A DNA stretch of 64,000 bases from an uncultured Eubacterium sp. (lineage in GTDB: Bacteria > Bacillota > Clostridia > Lachnospirales > Lachnospiraceae). The DNA lies in contig CAJFUA010000065.1 of NCBI GenBank assembly GCA_904420085.1, forward strand, positions 81,694-145,693. The letters run 5' to 3'. Every line of letters starts with the position of its first letter. The stretch's first letter is position 1. Of this stretch, positions 7,506 to 14,458 are shown in pieces. A program made the position numbers and the translations under genes. Below the pieces are notes generated by a model. The model worked only from the letters and a program-made list of their open reading frames with translations, had not been told where the DNA came from and did no database searches.

Positions 7506-8516
7506 CTAGAATTTGCCCTCTTTTGCTGCTTCCTCAACAGAAACTGCAACTGCAACAGTCATACCAACCATCGGGTTGTTACCTGCTCCGATAAGTCCCA
7601 TCATTTCAACATGGGCCGGAACAGATGATGAACCTGCAAACTGTGCGTCAGAGTGCATACGTCCTAAAGTATCTGTCATACCATAGGAAGCAGGACCTGC
7701 AGCCATGTTATCCGGATGAAGTGTACGTCCTGTACCACCGCCGGAAGCAACAGAGAAGTATTTCTTACCCTGTTCAATGCATTCTTTCTTGTATGTACCT
7801 GCTACCGGATGCTGGAATCTTGTAGGGTTTGTGGAGTTACCTGTGATAGATACACCAACATTTTCATGATGCATAATTGCAACACCTTCCTGTACATCAT
7901 CCGCACCGTAACATTTTACTGTTGCACGAAGACCGTTGGAATATGCCTTTTCGTATACAACATTTAATTTTGCTTCTTTATAGTCATACTTCGTCTCAAC
8001 AAATGTGAAACCATTAATTCTTGAGATAATCTGAGCTGCATCTTTTCCAAGTCCGTTTAAAATAACTCTTAAAGGTTTCTTACGAACCTTGTTAGCCTTC
8101 TCAGCAATACCGATCGCACCTTCCGCAGCCGCAAATGATTCGTGACCTGCTAAAAATGCGAAACACTCTGTCTCTTCTTCCAACAACATCTTTCCTAAGT
8201 TACCATGTCCAAGACCTACTTTTCTGTGATCAGCAACAGAACCAGGAATACAGAAAGCCTGAAGACCTTCACCAATTGCTGCAGCAGCATCGGCAGCTCT
8301 TCTGCAATCTTTCTTAATAGCAATTGCTGCACCTACAATATAAGCCCAGCACGCATTTTCAAAACAAATCGGCTGAATACCTTTTACCATATCGTAAACG
8401 TTCAATCCAGCATCCTTTGTGATTTTTTCAGCTTCTTCAATAGAAGCAATACCATAACTATTTAAAACAGAATTAATCTGATCAATTCTTCTCTCATATG
8501 ATTCAAATAATGCCAT
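7506..8516 (-). CDS. GGGtGRT family protein, function unknown
   Basis: This 336-residue protein carries the naming motif GGGTGRT at residues 259-265 inside SVASGGGTGRTLHPD. It is a conserved family of anaerobes, always seen next to a NifU-like Fe-S scaffold; its biochemical role is not established. Other visible conserved elements are the Gly-rich GLGHGNLGKM near 101-110, the Cys-containing CFENACWAY near 51-59, and AGNNPMVGMT at 311-320. No signal peptide or membrane segment, so cytoplasmic. The ATG is preceded by AGGAGGTAACGAC, and it starts 12 bases after the scaffold gene, so the two are one operon. The scaffold pairing suggests metal-cluster biogenesis or a cluster-dependent enzyme, which is inference. 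Confidence 0.88.
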   Translation of the reverse strand: MALFESYERRIDQINSVLNSYGIASIEEAEKITKDAGLNVYDMVKGIQPICFENACWAYIVGAAIAIKKDCRRAADAAAAIGEGLQAFCIPGSVADHRKVGLGHGNLGKMLLEEETECFAFLAGHESFAAAEGAIGIAEKANKVRKKPLRVILNGLGKDAAQIISRINGFTFVETKYDYKEAKLNVVYEKAYSNGLRATVKCYGADDVQEGVAIMHHENVGVSITGNSTNPTRFQHPVAGTYKKECIEQGKKYFSVASGGGTGRTLHPDNMAAGPASYGMTDTLGRMHSDAQFAGSSSVPAHVEMMGLIGAGNNPMVGMTVAVAVSVEEAAKEGKF

Positions 8517-8528
8517 TGTCGTTACCTC

Positions 8529-9221
8529 CTATTCCTTTCTTGGGTCGATAATCTTTACAGCGTCATCAACACGGCCGTACTGACCTTTTGATTTTTCCCA
8601 AGCTGTTGTAGGATCATCGCCTGCTTTAATAAAGTCTGTCATCTTTCCAAGATTAACAAACTGGTAACCAATCACTTCATCATCTGCATCAAGAGCAATA
8701 CCGGTTACATAGCCTTCTGCCATTTCCAGATATCTGACACCTTTCGCCTTTGTGGCGTACATTGTACCAACCTGTGAACGGAGACCTTTTCCTAAGTCTT
8801 CAAGACCGGCACCAACTACCAGACCGTCATCTGAGAACGCACTCTGTGTTCTACCGTAAACAATCTGTAAGAATAATTCTCTCATTGCTGTATTGATGGC
8901 ATCACAAACCAAGTCAGTGTTTAACGCTTCAAGAATTGTCTTTCCCTGAAGGATTTCAGCCGCCATTGCTGCTGAATGTGTCATACCGGAACATCCGATT
9001 GTCTCTACCAATGCCTCTTCAATGATACCTTCTTTAACATTTAATGTAAGCTTGCAGGCACCCTGCTGTGGTGCACACCAGCCGACACCATGTGTAAAAC
9101 CTGAAATATCTTTGATTTCTTTTGAATGAACCCACTTTCCTTCTTCCGGAATTGGAGCAGGATCATGTTTTGCGCCCTTAGCTACAGGACACATCATTTC
9201 AACTTCTTTTGAATAAATCAT
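8529..9221 (-). CDS. NifU/IscU-like iron-sulfur cluster assembly scaffold
   Basis: This 230-residue protein has the scaffold-fold pattern with three well-placed cysteines: C49 and C56 in GWCAPQQGACKLTL and C77 in IGCSGMTHSAAMAAEIL, plus C106. The central part is IscU/NifU-like; the C-terminal ~100 residues are an extension specific to the version that pairs with GGGtGRT proteins. It presumably assembles or passes clusters to the partner encoded 12 bases downstream. The start at 9221 follows AAAGGAG with rather long spacing (~11 bases). No nifS/iscS lies adjacent. The 120-base region upstream contains a perfect 15-bp inverted repeat that may regulate the pair. Confidence 0.88.
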   Translation of the reverse strand: MIYSKEVEMMCPVAKGAKHDPAPIPEEGKWVHSKEIKDISGFTHGVGWCAPQQGACKLTLNVKEGIIEEALVETIGCSGMTHSAAMAAEILQGKTILEALNTDLVCDAINTAMRELFLQIVYGRTQSAFSDDGLVVGAGLEDLGKGLRSQVGTMYATKAKGVRYLEMAEGYVTGIALDADDEVIGYQFVNLGKMTDFIKAGDDPTTAWEKSKGQYGRVDDAVKIIDPRKE

Positions 9222-9270
9222 TTGAATAAATACTCCTTTCGAAATATGTAATAAAATTGCTCAACTCGCA

Positions 9271-9313
9271 ACTATGGACTATTTTCTCATAAAATGACAA
9301 AATAGTCCATAGT
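9271..9313. repeat. Perfect 15-bp inverted repeat in the leader of the scaffold/GGGtGRT operon
   Basis: ACTATGGACTATTTT (9271-9285) and its exact complement (9299-9313) flank a 13-base loop. No T-run follows on the minus strand, so it is not a standard terminator of asd, although it could block readthrough. It lies 50 bases before the scaffold start codon. Confidence 0.75.
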
Positions 9314-9319
9314 AAAACA

Positions 9320-9339
9320 AAAATTTCATATGAAATTTT
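9320..9339. repeat. 20-bp perfect palindrome just past asd
   Basis: AAAATTTCATATGAAATTTT is self-complementary with no loop. It lies three bases from the asd stop codon and seven bases from the larger inverted repeat; a dimeric regulator site is possible but unsupported. Confidence 0.5.
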
Positions 9340-9342
9340 ATA

Positions 9343-10434
9343 TTATTTTGCTTCAATATATCCTTTTGCTGCAAGTAATTCCGCTGACAAAACGGCTCCG
9401 CCGGCAGCCCCCCGCAAAGTATTGTGTGACAACCCTACAAACTTATAATCATAAACTGTATCCTCTCTGAGACGTCCTACTGATACGCCCATTCCGTTTT
9501 CAAAATTCACATCCAGAGATACCTGTGGTCTGTTATCTTCTTCCAAATACTGAATAAACTGCTTTGGTGCACTTGGGAGTTCCAATTCCTGCGGTTCTCC
9601 ACTAAAGTTTACCATTGCTTCAATTAACTGCTCTTTGGTCGGTTTCTTTGCAAACTTAACAAATACTGCCGCTGTATGTCCGTCCAATACCGGAACTCTG
9701 ATACACTGGGTTGTAATAACCGGTGAAGATGCCTTGACAATCTCTCCATTCTCCACTTTTCCCCAAAGTCTTAACGGTTCCTGCTCTGACTTTTCTTCTT
9801 CGCCGCCAATAAACGGAATAATATTTCCTTCCATTTCCGGCCAGTCTTTAAATGTCTTTCCTGCCCCTGAAATGGCCTGATATGTGGTAGCCACTACTTC
9901 TACCGGCTCAAATTCTTTCCATGCCGTAAGAACCGGAGCATAACTCTGAATAGAACAGTTCGGTTTCACGGCTACGAAACCTTTTGTGGTTCCCAGACGT
10001 TTCTTCTGTGACGCAATGACTTCATAATGTTCCGGATTAATTTCAGGAACAACCATCGGAACGTCCGGCGTCCATCTGTGTGCACTGTTATTTGAAACAA
10101 CCGGTGTTTCTGTCTTTGCATAATCTTCTTCAATTCTTTTGATTTCTTCTTTGGTCATATCTACGGCGCTGAACACAAAATCTACCGTTGCGGCAACAGT
10201 CTCAACTTCATTTACGTTATGCACAATCATGCTTTTTACCCGCTCCGGCATCGGTGTGGTCATTTTCCATCTGCCACCTACCGCTTCTTCATAAGTCTTT
10301 CCTGCGGAACGTGGACTTGCCGCCAATGTTACAACTTCAAACCATGGATGGTTATCTAAAAGAGTAATAAATCGCTGACCTACCATTCCTGTTGCTCCAA
10401 GTACACCTACTTTTAACTTCTTATCCAATTTCAT
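9343..10434 (-). CDS. asd: Aspartate-semialdehyde dehydrogenase, archaeal/fungal type
   Basis: This 363-residue enzyme reduces aspartyl-4-phosphate to the semialdehyde, the branch point for lysine, diaminopimelate, methionine and threonine. NADP-binding GATGMVGQRF is at 14-22, the catalytic C160 is in VKPNCSIQS, and SGAGKTFKDWPE and GHTAAVFVKF follow. The sequence pattern is that of the archaeal/eukaryotic (TIGR00978-like) branch rather than the usual bacterial Asd. AGAGAGGAAAAAAGG precedes the ATG. It feeds the dihydrodipicolinate used by DpaAB far to the left. The gene stands 39 bases after an unrelated Asn-rich gene and may be cotranscribed with it. Confidence 0.95.
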   Translation of the reverse strand: MKLDKKLKVGVLGATGMVGQRFITLLDNHPWFEVVTLAASPRSAGKTYEEAVGGRWKMTTPMPERVKSMIVHNVNEVETVAATVDFVFSAVDMTKEEIKRIEEDYAKTETPVVSNNSAHRWTPDVPMVVPEINPEHYEVIASQKKRLGTTKGFVAVKPNCSIQSYAPVLTAWKEFEPVEVVATTYQAISGAGKTFKDWPEMEGNIIPFIGGEEEKSEQEPLRLWGKVENGEIVKASSPVITTQCIRVPVLDGHTAAVFVKFAKKPTKEQLIEAMVNFSGEPQELELPSAPKQFIQYLEEDNRPQVSLDVNFENGMGVSVGRLREDTVYDYKFVGLSHNTLRGAAGGAVLSAELLAAKGYIEAK

Positions 10435-10473
10435 CCTTTTTTCCTCTCTATATGTTATTATTTTTTACCATTT

Positions 10474-10992
10474 TTAATAAAAATCAGTCCAACCGTCATC
10501 ACTGTTTGCCGGATTATCTTTGGAATCATTCTTCTTTGTGACGTTTTCTTCGTCATTATCTGATTTGTTATTACTATTATCGCTATTATTATTGCCGTTC
10601 CCATTGGAAACGTTATTGTTCTTCTTATTGTTGTTTTTCTTACTGTTGCCGTTCTGTTTTGTCTGATTTTCTATTGCTTCGTCAGTAAAAATGTCAAGGG
10701 CATAATTGTCGCCCTGATTGTTTCCATAAGTTTTATTGGTAGCCGGTTCCCCTGTAGATTGCTCTTTGCCTGTTTTCCCACCAGTCGAGTCATCCGATTT
10801 TTTTTCGTCCTCCTGACCGGTTACTGAAGTTCCGGGATTTTCCGTGACAGTTTCAACCAATGCTGTCGCCGCCTCTGTTTCTTTCTGTTTATTATTATTC
10901 TTTTTATCCATATTTAAAAATACCACTACACCCGCAATAACAACCAATGCCAATATGGACAGTACGATAATCACTATTTTCTTTTTGTTCAT
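10474..10992 (-). CDS. Asn/Lys-rich low-complexity protein with N-terminal membrane anchor
   Basis: I do not recognise this 172-residue protein. Residues 1-5 are basic and ~6-26 form one hydrophobic helix (VIIVLSILALVVIAGVVVFL), either a signal anchor or uncleaved signal. The rest is polar low complexity: Thr/Glu/Gly-rich to ~80, then runs of Asn with Lys, Asp and Ser, ending DDGWTDFY. This suggests a membrane-tethered, disordered extracytoplasmic tail. The start is six bases after the stop of the neighbouring membrane protein gene, so the two are surely cotranscribed and may work together. No function can be assigned. Confidence 0.75.
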   Translation of the reverse strand: MNKKKIVIIVLSILALVVIAGVVVFLNMDKKNNNKQKETEAATALVETVTENPGTSVTGQEDEKKSDDSTGGKTGKEQSTGEPATNKTYGNNQGDNYALDIFTDEAIENQTKQNGNSKKNNNKKNNNVSNGNGNNNSDNSNNKSDNDEENVTKKNDSKDNPANSDDGWTDFY

Positions 10993-10998
10993 AATTCA

Positions 10999-11502
10999 TT
11001 ACACCTCCCCAATATGTGCAATATTATTCTGTTCATCATAAGAAACTTTTTTTGTTGTTTCTTTTGTTTTCTTTTCCTCATTCCTCTGTTTTTGTATCGT
11101 TTTTTCCTGTTCTCTCTGTAACTGCTCTGCATGTTTATTTCTGGATGCTATCCACGTATCTGACATACACATAATATTTACCTGTGCAATAAAATAGCAG
11201 AACAGACATACGATAATTAATCCTGCTGCCGATGTGCCGGCAGTATGTTTCTTAAAAAGCGGAAGTTTCTCTCTGTATTTAAAATCAGATAAAAAAATAA
11301 GCGGACTGAAAAATAGAATCGTAAAAAAGATATATTTATATACCATAAGCACATAATCCATGGTCTCAAATTCGTAATAACGAAGTTCACCATATATGGC
11401 AGAGGCGATAAAAAAAGCCATGGATGCGTAATACAGCAAGGCAGGTATCATTTTGTAAGATTTTCCTGATCGGAACCCGAAAACTTTTATGCTGCCATTC
11501 AT
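10999..11502 (-). CDS. Small multi-pass membrane protein with charged C-terminal tail, unknown
   Basis: This 167-residue protein shows about four hydrophobic segments: roughly residues 18-38, 50-70, and 88-110, with a shorter ambiguous one. From ~118 on it is a Lys/Glu/Gln-rich helix (AEQLQREQEKTIQKQ...) that is probably cytoplasmic and coiled-coil forming. I know no family for it. The AGAGGAG site precedes two overlapping ATGs; I take the one in frame at 11502. It sits between tRNA-Thr and the Asn-rich protein gene on the same strand, with only 46 bases to the tRNA, so it may be expressed from the tRNA promoter. Confidence 0.7.
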   Translation of the reverse strand: MNGSIKVFGFRSGKSYKMIPALLYYASMAFFIASAIYGELRYYEFETMDYVLMVYKYIFFTILFFSPLIFLSDFKYREKLPLFKKHTAGTSAAGLIIVCLFCYFIAQVNIMCMSDTWIASRNKHAEQLQREQEKTIQKQRNEEKKTKETTKKVSYDEQNNIAHIGEV

Positions 11503-11547
11503 TCATCTGCTCCTCTGCTTCAATGTGTTTGTGTATCATTTTAAAAA

Positions 11548-11620
11548 AGCTCCCGGCGTGACTCGAACACGTGACCTGCTCATTACGAGTGAGCTGCTCT
11601 ACCAACTGAGCTACGGAAGC
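11548..11620 (-). tRNA. tRNA-Thr (anticodon CGU)
   Basis: The minus strand folds into a full cloverleaf: acceptor GCTTCCG/CGGGAGC, D arm GCTC-AGTTGGTA-GAGC, anticodon stem GCTCA/TGAGC with loop CTCGTAA giving anticodon CGU, and a T arm with the TTCGAGT loop. The T stem has one A-C mismatch at its base. CCA is not encoded; a T-run follows at once and may act as part of a stop signal. Confidence 0.95.
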
Positions 11621-11635
11621 TTAATCGTTCTCTTT

Positions 11636-11664
11636 AATTTACTATATACCTCAAAAAAAGTCAA
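11636..11664 (-). promoter_or_regulatory. Promoter for tRNA-Thr
   Basis: On the minus strand TTGACT (11659-11664), 17 bases, then TAAATT (11636-11641) place the start of transcription about 8 bases before the mature tRNA 5' end. Confidence 0.7.
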
Positions 11665-11688
11665 TGAGGAACATCACATTTCTTTACA

Positions 11689-11717
11689 TTGAATATTTTT
11701 TCTTCCTTTGTTATAAT
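11689..11717 (+). promoter_or_regulatory. Sigma-A promoter directly abutting the DUF5721 start codon
   Basis: TTGAAT (11689-11694), exactly 17 bases, then perfect TATAAT (11712-11717). The ATG at 11725 begins 8 bases after the -10 hexamer, about where transcription should start, and no ribosome binding site fits between. Confidence 0.75.
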
Positions 11718-11724
11718 TCTTTTT

Positions 11725-12216
11725 ATGATTAGTTTGAAAATTAAAGATATAAACATTTTTATGCAGAAACTGCTGATTGCAGATACATTTGATGACTTTC
11801 TCCTATGTGACGGTGAAATAGCTGTTTCCAATATCATCACTTTCAACGGAAGAATCAATCCCAGGTTTTTTTCTTCAGAAGAACAGGACATGCTCGTTGA
11901 TGACTTTATTTATTGGAAAGATTTCAAACATATTGCAGTCGAAACTATTAAAGGAAGCAAAGTGCCCAGCCGTATGAAACTGGTTTTTGCATTATCCAAA
12001 ACAAAATATGAATCGATCATTTCCAAATCAGGAATGAACCTGCCTCCGGAACAAGTGGGCGGGCTCTATCTTCATGTTCTCTACGAAGATAATCATATAG
12101 AAGTGATTACCGGAGTCTCTCTGAATACATTCACTATGGATAAAACGCTGGACAAATACTGGGATGAGACCATCGTTTCTTTTTTGAACAGTCACTTTCA
12201 GTGTGAAATGCTGTAA
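11725..12216 (+). CDS. DUF5721 family protein, function unknown
   Basis: This 163-residue protein resembles the Lachnospiraceae DUF5721 family (conserved opening of the form SLKIKDINIFMQKLLIADTFD, quoted loosely). It is soluble with no signal peptide. I chose MISLKIKD at 11725 over the upstream TTG because the promoter -10 lies at 11712-11717. That choice implies an mRNA with little or no 5' leader; the alternative Met at 11761 lacks a good ribosome binding site and would cut the conserved opening. Downstream is htpG in the same direction, but it has its own CIRCE-controlled promoter. No function is known to me. Confidence 0.7.
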   Translation: MISLKIKDINIFMQKLLIADTFDDFLLCDGEIAVSNIITFNGRINPRFFSSEEQDMLVDDFIYWKDFKHIAVETIKGSKVPSRMKLVFALSKTKYESIISKSGMNLPPEQVGGLYLHVLYEDNHIEVITGVSLNTFTMDKTLDKYWDETIVSFLNSHFQCEML

Positions 12217-12259
12217 ATGTCTTTTAATTGTTATTAAAATATGAACAAAACGTAAATTT

Positions 12260-12286
12260 TTAGCACTCTTCTTTGGTGAGTGCTAA
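12260..12286 (+). promoter_or_regulatory. CIRCE operator (HrcA binding site)
   Basis: TTAGCACTC, nine bases, then GAGTGCTAA: a perfect 9-9-9 match to the CIRCE consensus bound by the heat-shock repressor HrcA. It ends seven bases upstream of the htpG -35 hexamer. Confidence 0.95.
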
Positions 12287-12293
12287 TTTTTTA

Positions 12294-12321
12294 TTGACTT
12301 TTTTATTTCCTGCGTTAAAAT
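12294..12321 (+). promoter_or_regulatory. htpG sigma-A promoter
   Basis: TTGACT (12294-12299), 16 bases, TAAAAT (12316-12321). Transcription should begin about 60 bases ahead of the htpG ATG. Confidence 0.75.
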
Positions 12322-12391
12322 GAACATTGTTGGTGAAAATTGCCAACAGATATCAGTAAATAATTATTTTATATAAAGGAGTGAATGTTTT

Positions 12392-14380
12392 ATGGCAAAA
12401 AAAGGATCTTTATCAATTAACAGCGAAAATATTTTTCCTATTATTAAAAAATGGCTCTATTCAGACCATGATATCTTTTTTAGGGAATTGGTTTCCAACG
12501 GATGTGATGCAATTACCAAATTAAAAAAACTGGAAATGATTGGTGAGGCAAGTGTGGACAGTAACGAGGAATTTAAAATTCAGATACTGGCAAATCCGGA
12601 AGAAAAAACCCTTACATTTATTGATAACGGTATCGGTATGACGGAAGATGAAGTGGACGAATATATCAATCAGATTGCTTTTTCAGGTGCTGAGGCTTTC
12701 CTGGAACAATATAAGGATAAGGCTTCCGAAGACCAGATTATCGGACATTTTGGTCTCGGTTTCTACTCTGCATTTATGGTTGCCGACCGGGTAACCATCG
12801 AAACACTGTCATACAAAGACGGAGCCAAAGCTGTTCTTTGGGATTGTGAAGACGGAACGGAATTTTCCATGAGCGATTCTGATAAATCAGACCGCGGTAC
12901 CGTGATTACCCTTTACTTAAATGAGGACAGTGTTGAATTCTGCAATCTGTACCGTGCCCGGGAAGTATTGAATAAGTACTGTTCTTTTATGCCTGTGGAA
13001 ATCTTTCTCTCTGATCCTACTGCCGAGACAGAATATGATACGATACCGGAAGAGGATGTGACAGAAAAAGATACGGTTGTGGAACATATTGTAGAGCCTG
13101 CCAAGACAGAAGAAAAAGAAAATGAGGACGGTACTAAGGAAACCGTAGAAATTGAGCCGGAAAAAAATATGGCAAAAATTGTAAAACGTCCGGTAAGCAT
13201 CAGCGATACCACTCCGCTTTGGACCAAACATCCAAACGAATGCAGCGACGAAGAGTATCGTGAGTTCTACCACCGTGTATTTATGGATTACAAAGAGCCG
13301 CTTTTCTGGATTCATTTGAATATGGATTATCCGTTTAACTTAAAAGGTATTCTTTATTTTCCTAAAATCAATATGGAATATGAATCCATTGAGGGAACAA
13401 TTAAATTGTATAACAATCAGGTGTTTATCGCCGACAATATTAAAGAAGTGATTCCTGAATTTTTAATGTTATTAAAAGGTGTAATTGACTGTCCGGACCT
13501 TCCTCTGAACGTATCTCGTTCTGCCCTGCAGAATGACGGATTTGTCAAGAAAATTTCAGATTATATTACAAAGAAGGTGGCTGATAAACTTTCCGGAATG
13601 TGCAAAACCGATAAAGAAAATTATGAAAAATACTGGGATGATATCAGTCCGTTTATCAAATTTGGCTGCCTGAAGGATGAAAAGTTCTGTGAAAAAATGT
13701 CTGACTATGTATTATTCAAAAATCTGGATAATAAATATCTGACATTTAAAGAAGCTTTGGACGAAAATAAAGAAAAACACGAAAATACGATTTTCTACAC
13801 CAACGACCCGGTACAGCAAAGTCAGTATGTCAATATGTTCAAAGCACAGGGCATTGATGCCGTTATCTTAAAAGATAATATTGACCAGCCTTTCATCTCA
13901 CAGTTGGAATCCAAAAACGAAGGCGTAAAATTCAAACGTATTGATGATGAATTAAACGATTCTTTTACGGAAGAACTAAGCGAGGAAGATGAGAAATCTC
14001 TGAAAGAAAAATTGGCAGAGACCTTCAAAAAGGCACTGGGACGTGACATTGATATCAAAGTACAGAAACTGAAAGATAATAAAGTATCTTCCCTGATTAC
14101 TGTCTCTGAGGAAACCCGACGTATGCAGGATATGATGAAAATGTACGGCATGAGCGGTATGGATCCGTCCATGTTTGGCGGCGCCGGAGAAACGCTTACA
14201 CTGAATGCCAATAATGCTTTAGTAAAATACATTGTTGATACACCGGAAGGTGAAAACACGGAACTGATCTGTAAACAGCTTTATGATCTGGCATTAATCA
14301 GTCACACGCCTTTAAATCCGGACAGCATGACTGCTTTTATTGAGCGAAGTAATAAGATACTGGAAATCTTAACAAAATAA
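12392..14380 (+). CDS. htpG: HSP90-family molecular chaperone HtpG
   Basis: This 662-residue ATP-dependent cytosolic chaperone has the GHKL ATPase motifs near the N-terminus: ELVSNGCDAI, DNGIGMT and GHFGLGFYSAFMVAD. The middle domain retains GVIDCPDLPLNVSRSALQ. Between ~215 and 265 there is an acidic/basic linker (EDVTEKDTVVEH to KNMAKIVKRP) longer than in E. coli HtpG, and a second charged region lies near 520-545. AAAGGAG precedes the ATG at good distance. A CIRCE element and sigma-A promoter upstream predict HrcA repression, unlike B. subtilis, where htpG is not an HrcA target. A terminator follows the gene. Confidence 0.97.
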   Translation: MAKKGSLSINSENIFPIIKKWLYSDHDIFFRELVSNGCDAITKLKKLEMIGEASVDSNEEFKIQILANPEEKTLTFIDNGIGMTEDEVDEYINQIAFSGAEAFLEQYKDKASEDQIIGHFGLGFYSAFMVADRVTIETLSYKDGAKAVLWDCEDGTEFSMSDSDKSDRGTVITLYLNEDSVEFCNLYRAREVLNKYCSFMPVEIFLSDPTAETEYDTIPEEDVTEKDTVVEHIVEPAKTEEKENEDGTKETVEIEPEKNMAKIVKRPVSISDTTPLWTKHPNECSDEEYREFYHRVFMDYKEPLFWIHLNMDYPFNLKGILYFPKINMEYESIEGTIKLYNNQVFIADNIKEVIPEFLMLLKGVIDCPDLPLNVSRSALQNDGFVKKISDYITKKVADKLSGMCKTDKENYEKYWDDISPFIKFGCLKDEKFCEKMSDYVLFKNLDNKYLTFKEALDENKEKHENTIFYTNDPVQQSQYVNMFKAQGIDAVILKDNIDQPFISQLESKNEGVKFKRIDDELNDSFTEELSEEDEKSLKEKLAETFKKALGRDIDIKVQKLKDNKVSSLITVSEETRRMQDMMKMYGMSGMDPSMFGGAGETLTLNANNALVKYIVDTPEGENTELICKQLYDLALISHTPLNPDSMTAFIERSNKILEILTK

Positions 14381-14403
14381 TATAAGAAATTTTGTCATCT
14401 TCT

Positions 14404-14443
14404 AAAAAGGCAGCTATGGTCGCAAAACCATAACTGCCTTTTA
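14404..14443. terminator. Bidirectional terminator between htpG and the beta-CASP gene
   Basis: AAAAAGGCAG...TATGGT and ACCATA...CTGCCTTTTA pair across a short CGCAAA loop, with one internal mismatch. It is T-rich on both strands and lies between convergent genes. Confidence 0.85.
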
Positions 14444-14458
14444 TATTCTTTTTAAAAT

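Noticed and set aside
11489..11692. A plus-strand frame across the tRNA encoding a peptide with GVTRTRDLLI
   Set aside because: It reads through the antisense of tRNA-Thr; such frames are well-known false calls.
12913..13315. Two minus-strand frames in htpG
   Set aside because: They lie inside the charged linker region of htpG; composition bias produces them.
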